NCBI GenBank assembly: GCA_034670025.1 | Contig: JAXMOE010000001.1 | Coordinates: forward strand, 248,001 to 312,000 | Length of the DNA stretch: 64,000 nucleotides | Direction of reading: 5' to 3' | DNA from: PGYR01 sp034670025 | Lineage (GTDB): Bacteria > Bacteroidota > Ignavibacteria > Kapaibacteriales > UBA2268 | Shown here: positions 59,791 to 64,000 of the stretch, one piece after another | How positions within the stretch are numbered: position 1 is the first letter of the stretch | Layout: the number at the start of each line of letters is the position of its first letter | Program-made: the position numbers and the translations under genes | Notes under the pieces: generated by a model | What the model was told of the DNA's origin: nothing | What the model saw: only the letters and a program-made list of their open reading frames with translations | The model's database searches: none

Positions 59791-60288
59791 TTGGAAAAAA
59801 TAAAACTCATAATATTAGATGTAGATGGTACAATGACCGATGGTAGTATGTATTATACAGCCGAAGGTGACACCATGAAGAAATTTAATGTAAAAGATGG
59901 TATGGGAATTGTACTGCTTAAGAAAGCAGGATTCAAGATAGCTATAATGACGAGCGAAGATAGTCCCATAGCGGCAAGTAGAGCTAAGAAGTTAGGCGTA
60001 GATGCCACGGTACTCGGATGTAGGAACAAAACTGATGCCGTTAAGCTATTAGCAGATGACATGGAATTGCATTTAGAAGAAGTTGCGTTTATGGGTGATG
60101 ATGTGAATGATTACCACGCTATGCAAACTGTAGGGTATTCCGTATGTCCAGCAGACTCAACGGATGCAGTAAAATCAATTGCAGATTTTGTTTGCCAAAG
60201 TAAAGGTGGGCACGGTGCAGTCAGAGAGTTTGCCGAAATTATGCTTAGAACACACGAAAAAACAAATTTATTAACAGAAAACTGGTAG
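59791..60288 (+). CDS. kdsC: HAD phosphatase, KdsC-type (KDO 8-phosphate phosphatase)
   Basis: A 165-residue protein; TTG start, no in-frame ATG nearby. LDVDGTMTDG (residues 8-17) holds the nucleophile and acid/base Asp, and MTSEDSPIAASRAKKLGV, FMGDDVNDYHAM and a Ser/Lys segment complete the class. KdsC removes phosphate from 3-deoxy-D-manno-octulosonate 8-phosphate for lipopolysaccharide. The fit is to the whole family, so phosphatase of a related sugar acid is possible. Confidence 0.88.
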   Translation: MEKIKLIILDVDGTMTDGSMYYTAEGDTMKKFNVKDGMGIVLLKKAGFKIAIMTSEDSPIAASRAKKLGVDATVLGCRNKTDAVKLLADDMELHLEEVAFMGDDVNDYHAMQTVGYSVCPADSTDAVKSIADFVCQSKGGHGAVREFAEIMLRTHEKTNLLTENW

Positions 60289-60300
60289 GAGAACTAAATT

Positions 60301-60726
60301 ATGCCAAATGAACAAGAATATACGAAAGGGTTTCTAATAGGAACATTAGTCGGTGGTGCCGTTGGTGCTGCAGTTGCTTTATTAACAGCTCCAAAAAGCG
60401 GTAGAGAACTTAGAGGAGATATTCAAGATAAATCAAGTGAATATTACGAAAAAGCGAGTAATAAATGGGCTGAAACTGAAGAGGTTGTTGGCAGACAAGT
60501 TACCTCGACTGTGAATGAAGGCAGAGTAAGAGCTCAAAACATAATTGATTCAGCAAAAGAACAAGCTAATGAATTGCTTTATGCTGCGGAAAATGTTTTG
60601 AATGAAGCTAAAACTAAAGCTGGAAGTTCAAAAGCTTCAGTTCAAAACAAAATTGATGATGTAAGAAATGCCACGAAAGCTGGTGTTGATACTTTTAAAG
60701 CAGAAATTAACGATTCAAAAAATTAA
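60301..60726 (+). CDS. YtxH-like membrane-anchored helical protein
   Basis: A 141-residue protein. A Gly/Ala-rich hydrophobic stretch (GFLIGTLVGGAVGAAVALLTAPKSGRELR, ~10-38) with the APxSGxxLR sequence typical of YtxH, then an Ala/Lys/Glu-rich helix to the end. The cellular role of this family is unknown; stress or envelope association has been suggested. It is 12 bases after kdsC and 14 before the next membrane protein. Confidence 0.8.
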   Translation: MPNEQEYTKGFLIGTLVGGAVGAAVALLTAPKSGRELRGDIQDKSSEYYEKASNKWAETEEVVGRQVTSTVNEGRVRAQNIIDSAKEQANELLYAAENVLNEAKTKAGSSKASVQNKIDDVRNATKAGVDTFKAEINDSKN

Positions 60727-60740
60727 ACTAACTTTACTTT

Positions 60741-61193
60741 ATGGATGAAATACTAAAATTAGTTGCTATAGTAGCATTGCTTGCAATATCATTTTTTGCG
60801 GTTTTTGGCGTTATGTTTTTCATAAAAACACAAAAGGTTTTACAGGATTCTTTGAGGAATTTTGATAAAATCACTGAAAACGCCAATGTGCTCAAAACAA
60901 GAGTTATGATTTCTTTGGAAGAACTTTCGGAAACAAATAAGGAACTGAAAGAAATAAAACAGAAATCAATTTATACTATGGAGCAATGGAATGAAACTAG
61001 TAAGAAGACAAATGATTTGATAGATAATGTCAATAATGGAACTAAGCGGATAATTTCGACAATTGAACCTTATGAGCGTTTGGTGGATAGATCTTACAAT
61101 AAGATTGCACCACCTATAGACAAGGCAACATCTGTAATATCTGCTTTATCAAAAGCCGTTTCAGTTTTTAGTAGTAAACTATCATCCAAATAG
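60741..61193 (+). CDS. Membrane-anchored coiled-coil protein (DUF948-like)
   Basis: A 150-residue protein with one N-terminal membrane helix (LKLVAIVALLAISFFAVFGVMFFI) followed by a long amphipathic helix, the layout of DUF948/YtxG-type proteins commonly encoded next to YtxH. Function unknown. A terminator follows at 61221. Confidence 0.75.
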   Translation: MDEILKLVAIVALLAISFFAVFGVMFFIKTQKVLQDSLRNFDKITENANVLKTRVMISLEELSETNKELKEIKQKSIYTMEQWNETSKKTNDLIDNVNNGTKRIISTIEPYERLVDRSYNKIAPPIDKATSVISALSKAVSVFSSKLSSK

Positions 61194-61220
61194 TATTATT
61201 AGTCTAATATAATATTTAGA

Positions 61221-61253
61221 AAACCGAGCACTTATTTCAAGTCTCGGTTTTTT
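61221..61253 (+). terminator. Terminator after the YtxH/DUF948 genes
   Basis: AAACCGAG (61221-61228) pairs with CTCGGTTT (61243-61250), with ACT/AGT extending the inner stem, followed by a T-run. Confidence 0.85.
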
Positions 61254-61303
61254 GTATTTTTGTGCTCATACATTTCAACTATACTTAAAATATAAATTCT
61301 AAT

Positions 61304-63109
61304 ATGAGTAATAGCTCAACAACAATTAAAATATTACCTGATTTCATAGCCAACCAGATTGCTGCTGGTGAGGTAGTGCAAAGACCTGAGTCTGTAGTAA
61401 AAGAATTAGTCGAAAATTCTCTCGATTCTGGTGCCACTGAGGTAGTTGTTGTAGTTAGGAATGCTGGGAAATCACTCATACACATCATAGATAATGGTAG
61501 CGGTATGAGCAAAGAAGATGTTGAATTTAGTATAAAAAGGCATGCTACAAGCAAGATAAGTCAACAAAGTGACCTTGAGTCAATTAAGACTTTGGGGTTC
61601 AGAGGGGAAGCATTAGCTTCAATAAGCTCAGTTTCTCATTTGGAGATTATATCAAGAAGAAGCGATGACACTTTAGGGCACAAGTTAGTTGCTCAACCGA
61701 ACAAACCACCTACTATTACTGAGTTTAGCTCTGATAAGGGTACTCAAATCTTAGTGAAAAACTTGTTTTATAATGTGCCAGCCAGAAGAAAATTTCTAAA
61801 AAGTAACCTGACAGAGTTTAAGCATATATCAGAAACTATGCTCAAATTCTCTTTGTCGCATCCAGACAAAAGATTTACATTCTATAATGATGATAATCTG
61901 ATATTTGATTTAAACCCAACAGATTTGGAGAATAGAATTGTTAAAACCTTGGGCAAAGCTGTAGAAGATTTGATTATACCTCTGGAATACACTGATGATG
62001 GGATAAAAATTAGTGGTTTTATAGGAAAACCATTTTTAGCAAAAAGCAATTCGTCCAACCAGTTTTTATTTTTGAATGGTAGAATAATAAAGAATAAGTA
62101 TTTGAATCATGCAATTGTAAATTGCTATGAGGAGATGTTAGAAGAGAAGCGATTCCCTTTCTATGTTCTGTTTTTAGAAATTGACCACAACAAAATAGAT
62201 ATTAATGTCCACCCACAAAAGCATGAAGTAAAGTTTGAAAATGATAGACATATATATAATGTAGTCAAAAGTGCAATCTTATCTACTTTACGAAGTGTTA
62301 GTCTTATCCCAGAGTTCAAAGTTGAGACAGAACAGAATATAAACCCATTTACAATTCAAAGAAATGATGATAATGAAGAGATTGTAGTTAATAGGAATAC
62401 TGGAGAAATATTAAAGAATAAAGATAATGTCAGCCATTCGAATTATTCGAGAGGGGAGAGTAGCTGGAAAAGAGACAGGGATGAACCGAGTAGGGAAGAT
62501 TTTAGTACAGAAAAATTTGGTAACTTATTTCACAAATCAGATGATTCTGTTTTTGATTATTTAACTATTGATGATAGATTTTTGATTGTGAAGCGAGAAG
62601 AAAACCTATTAGTAATATACAAAAGGCGAGCAATACAGAGGATTTATTACGAGAAATTTATATCTAATTATACAAATAGTGAAAATAAGAGCCAAGATTT
62701 GCTTTTCCCACTCAAAATCAACTTAGAATCTCGACTCATTAATACTTTAAAGCAGAATGTTGATAACTTGAAGAGCTATGGGTTTATATATAATATAAAT
62801 GAAAATACTTTAGTTTTAGAATCTGTACCCGACATAGTTCAAGACACTAACTTAGAGCTTTTGATAGAGAGAATAGCAACAAATATAATAGATTCTGTGC
62901 ACGATGAAAACGATGAGATGCACGAGTATTTGGCTAAAGTGATGTCAGTTAGTATAAAAGTAAATCAGCAAGACTACAAAAACTCTACTCAATTAGAAAA
63001 ACTGTATAATGACCTGTTCAAATGCCAAAATCCTCAACATAGTCCGACGGGAAAACTGACTTCATATACTATTTCTTATAACGAATTAGAAAAAAAATTC
63101 AGATTATGA
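61304..63109 (+). CDS. mutL: DNA mismatch repair protein MutL
   Basis: A 601-residue protein. The N-terminal GHKL ATPase has ANQIAAGEVVQRPESVVKEL, IDNGSGM and TLGFRGEALASISSV, and the Bateman-like fold continues to KIDINVHPQKHEVKF (~305). The C-terminal dimerisation domain is degenerate; the endonuclease motif DQHAxxER of active MutL homologues is not evident, and KRRAIQRIYYEKF stands near its place. This suggests a nicking-deficient MutL like that of E. coli, or a divergent site. It couples mismatch recognition by MutS to repair. Confidence 0.93.
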   Translation: MSNSSTTIKILPDFIANQIAAGEVVQRPESVVKELVENSLDSGATEVVVVVRNAGKSLIHIIDNGSGMSKEDVEFSIKRHATSKISQQSDLESIKTLGFRGEALASISSVSHLEIISRRSDDTLGHKLVAQPNKPPTITEFSSDKGTQILVKNLFYNVPARRKFLKSNLTEFKHISETMLKFSLSHPDKRFTFYNDDNLIFDLNPTDLENRIVKTLGKAVEDLIIPLEYTDDGIKISGFIGKPFLAKSNSSNQFLFLNGRIIKNKYLNHAIVNCYEEMLEEKRFPFYVLFLEIDHNKIDINVHPQKHEVKFENDRHIYNVVKSAILSTLRSVSLIPEFKVETEQNINPFTIQRNDDNEEIVVNRNTGEILKNKDNVSHSNYSRGESSWKRDRDEPSREDFSTEKFGNLFHKSDDSVFDYLTIDDRFLIVKREENLLVIYKRRAIQRIYYEKFISNYTNSENKSQDLLFPLKINLESRLINTLKQNVDNLKSYGFIYNINENTLVLESVPDIVQDTNLELLIERIATNIIDSVHDENDEMHEYLAKVMSVSIKVNQQDYKNSTQLEKLYNDLFKCQNPQHSPTGKLTSYTISYNELEKKFRL

Positions 63110-63187
63110 TGGAAATAATTGGAATATTATTATAAATCTATTAATTTTGTAAGCTATAATAAAAACAAAAACTTTTGGAGATGTAAA

Positions 63188-63628
63188 TTGAGTACTGGAC
63201 AATTTACCAAATCGCTTAGAAAAGAAGACGTCAATCCTGAATGGTGGATAGTGGACGCAGAAGGCCAAACTGTTGGCAGAATTGCTACTAGGATAGCAAC
63301 ATTAATTAGAGGTAAGCACAAACCAAGCTTTACTCCTCACATAGATGATGGGGATTTTGTAGTAGTGGTTAACGCTGAAAAAGTAATATTCACTGGTAAA
63401 AGAGAAGATAAGAAAACTTACTTCAAGCACACTGGTTACCACGGTAGTGAATCTTTTACTTCTGTTAAAGAAGTTAGAGAGAAATACCCTGAGAGAATAT
63501 TAGAAAGAGCAGTTAAAGGGATGTTGCCTAAAAACAAATTAGGTAAAAAAATGTCGTCTAAACTTAAAGTTTATACTGGCAGTGAGCACCCACACGAAGC
63601 ACAATCACCTAAAAAATTAGAAATTTAA
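63188..63628 (+). CDS. rplM: 50S ribosomal protein L13
   Basis: The start is a TTG at 63188 (MSTGQFTKSLRKED) with GGAG 7 bases before; an open frame upstream to 63119 has no ribosome site. The 146 residues include WWIVDAEGQTVGRIATRIATLIRGKHKPSFTPHID and ERAVKGMLPKNKLGKKM, as in all L13 proteins. It is a subunit that starts large-subunit assembly. It precedes rpsI, the usual operon. Confidence 0.97.
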   Translation: MSTGQFTKSLRKEDVNPEWWIVDAEGQTVGRIATRIATLIRGKHKPSFTPHIDDGDFVVVVNAEKVIFTGKREDKKTYFKHTGYHGSESFTSVKEVREKYPERILERAVKGMLPKNKLGKKMSSKLKVYTGSEHPHEAQSPKKLEI

Positions 63629-63646
63629 GTTAATTCGGAGCAATAA

Positions 63647-64000
63647 ATGAAACAATTTTGGGGAACAGGTCGAAGAAAAACTTCTGTTGCATCAGTAAGA
63701 ATAACACCAGGTAAGGGTGAGTTTACTATAAACAACAAGAAGGTGGATCAATTCATAGACCTCCAAAGTAATATAGAGAAAGTATATAAACCTTTAGAAG
63801 TTACTGAACTTAAAGGTCAATACGATGTACATGCAAATGTAAAAGGTGGTGGTTCAACTGGTCAAACAGGAGCTATTCAACTTGGTATTGCACGTGCTTT
63901 GATAGTAATGGAACCAGATTTGAAAGAAAAGCTGAAAGAAGCAGACTTACTTACAAGAGATTCTAGAATGGTAGAGCGTAAGAAGTATGGTCGCAAGAAA
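63647..64000 (+). CDS. rpsI: 30S ribosomal protein S9 (partial at window end)
   Basis: ATG at 63647 follows CGGAG. The 118 residues present read MKQFWGTGRRKTSVASVRITPGKGEF, VKGGGSTGQTGAIQLGIARAL and TRDSRMVERKKYGRKK, all standard S9. The final basic tail is cut by the window end. It forms the operon with L13. Confidence 0.97.
   Translation, partial: MKQFWGTGRRKTSVASVRITPGKGEFTINNKKVDQFIDLQSNIEKVYKPLEVTELKGQYDVHANVKGGGSTGQTGAIQLGIARALIVMEPDLKEKLKEADLLTRDSRMVERKKYGRKK

Overview
The window is AT-rich DNA from a Bacteroidota/Chlorobiota-type bacterium. A nearly complete integrated tailed phage fills about 1-52,860. Ordinary chromosome follows from about 53,000 to the end. The host assignment rests on three things: two early phage promoters fit the Bacteroidota pattern TTTG-N19-TAnnTTTG; lipoproteins of the SC(K/S/Q) type carry LamG and lamin-tail-like domains; and the 2-oxoglutarate dehydrogenase gene fuses its E2 and E1 domains in one 1191-residue chain. 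That last arrangement is known from Actinobacteria, and I recall it less firmly from Ignavibacteria/Kapabacteria-like lineages. No tRNA, rRNA or CRISPR array was seen.

Phage left part (1-13,300). A tyrosine integrase runs off the left edge. It overlaps a 136-residue unknown gene and an S24-type repressor, all on the minus strand. Facing them is an early plus-strand operon (1,919-7,894): small regulators, a P-loop ATPase next to a PD-(D/E)XK nuclease, an SbcC-like ATPase, a helicase that lacks its C-terminal half, and a coiled-coil protein. Three separately terminated accessory genes (8,102-10,637) split this operon from a second one (10,832-12,546) that carries a Mor/C-like activator. The operator-promoter of the early operon (1,796-1,885) is duplicated ahead of the second operon (10,746-10,845), and helically phased TAAGAA words recur in both and at 2,126-2,198. 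One repressor therefore probably controls all of them. The gaps between these genes are rich in RNA-like hairpins, some sharing sequence words.

Accessory region (13,300-23,720). This holds an unknown protein, a LamG lipoprotein, a hybrid histidine kinase, a short relic-like repressor homologue, small unknown proteins, a lamin-tail-like lipoprotein, a pair resembling DUF6978/DUF1828, a secreted fibre-like repeat protein and a membrane coiled-coil protein. With the outer-membrane barrel at 8,102 it looks like a lysogenic-conversion set aimed at the cell envelope.

Virion region (23,822-52,857). Two divergent arms start near 33,058-33,232. The minus arm is one translationally coupled operon: ParB-like, cupin, PP-loop (PAPS-reductase-like), second PP-loop, second ParB-like, small terminase, large terminase, DUF935 portal, Mu-F-like head protein and Mu-G-like morphogenesis protein. 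The plus arm encodes protease/scaffold, D-like decoration protein, E-like major capsid protein, gp36- and gp37-like connectors, a membrane-anchored coiled-coil protein, M15 endolysin, fibres, tail tube, tail hub, a frameshifted tail-assembly chaperone and a 1791-residue tape measure. No sheath protein or transposase is seen, so this is a long non-contractile-tailed phage with Mu/lambda-type head genes and integrase-based lysogeny. The ParB/cupin/PP-loop block is the most unusual feature and suggests a sulfur- or nucleotide-transfer step, perhaps on DNA, made together with the packaging machinery.

Host chromosome (53,012-64,000). In order: PTS EIIA, fused 2-oxoglutarate dehydrogenase, a lipoprotein, Ppx/GppA, PrmA, KdsC-type phosphatase, YtxH-like protein, a membrane-anchored coiled coil, MutL, ribosomal protein L13, and ribosomal protein S9 cut by the window edge.
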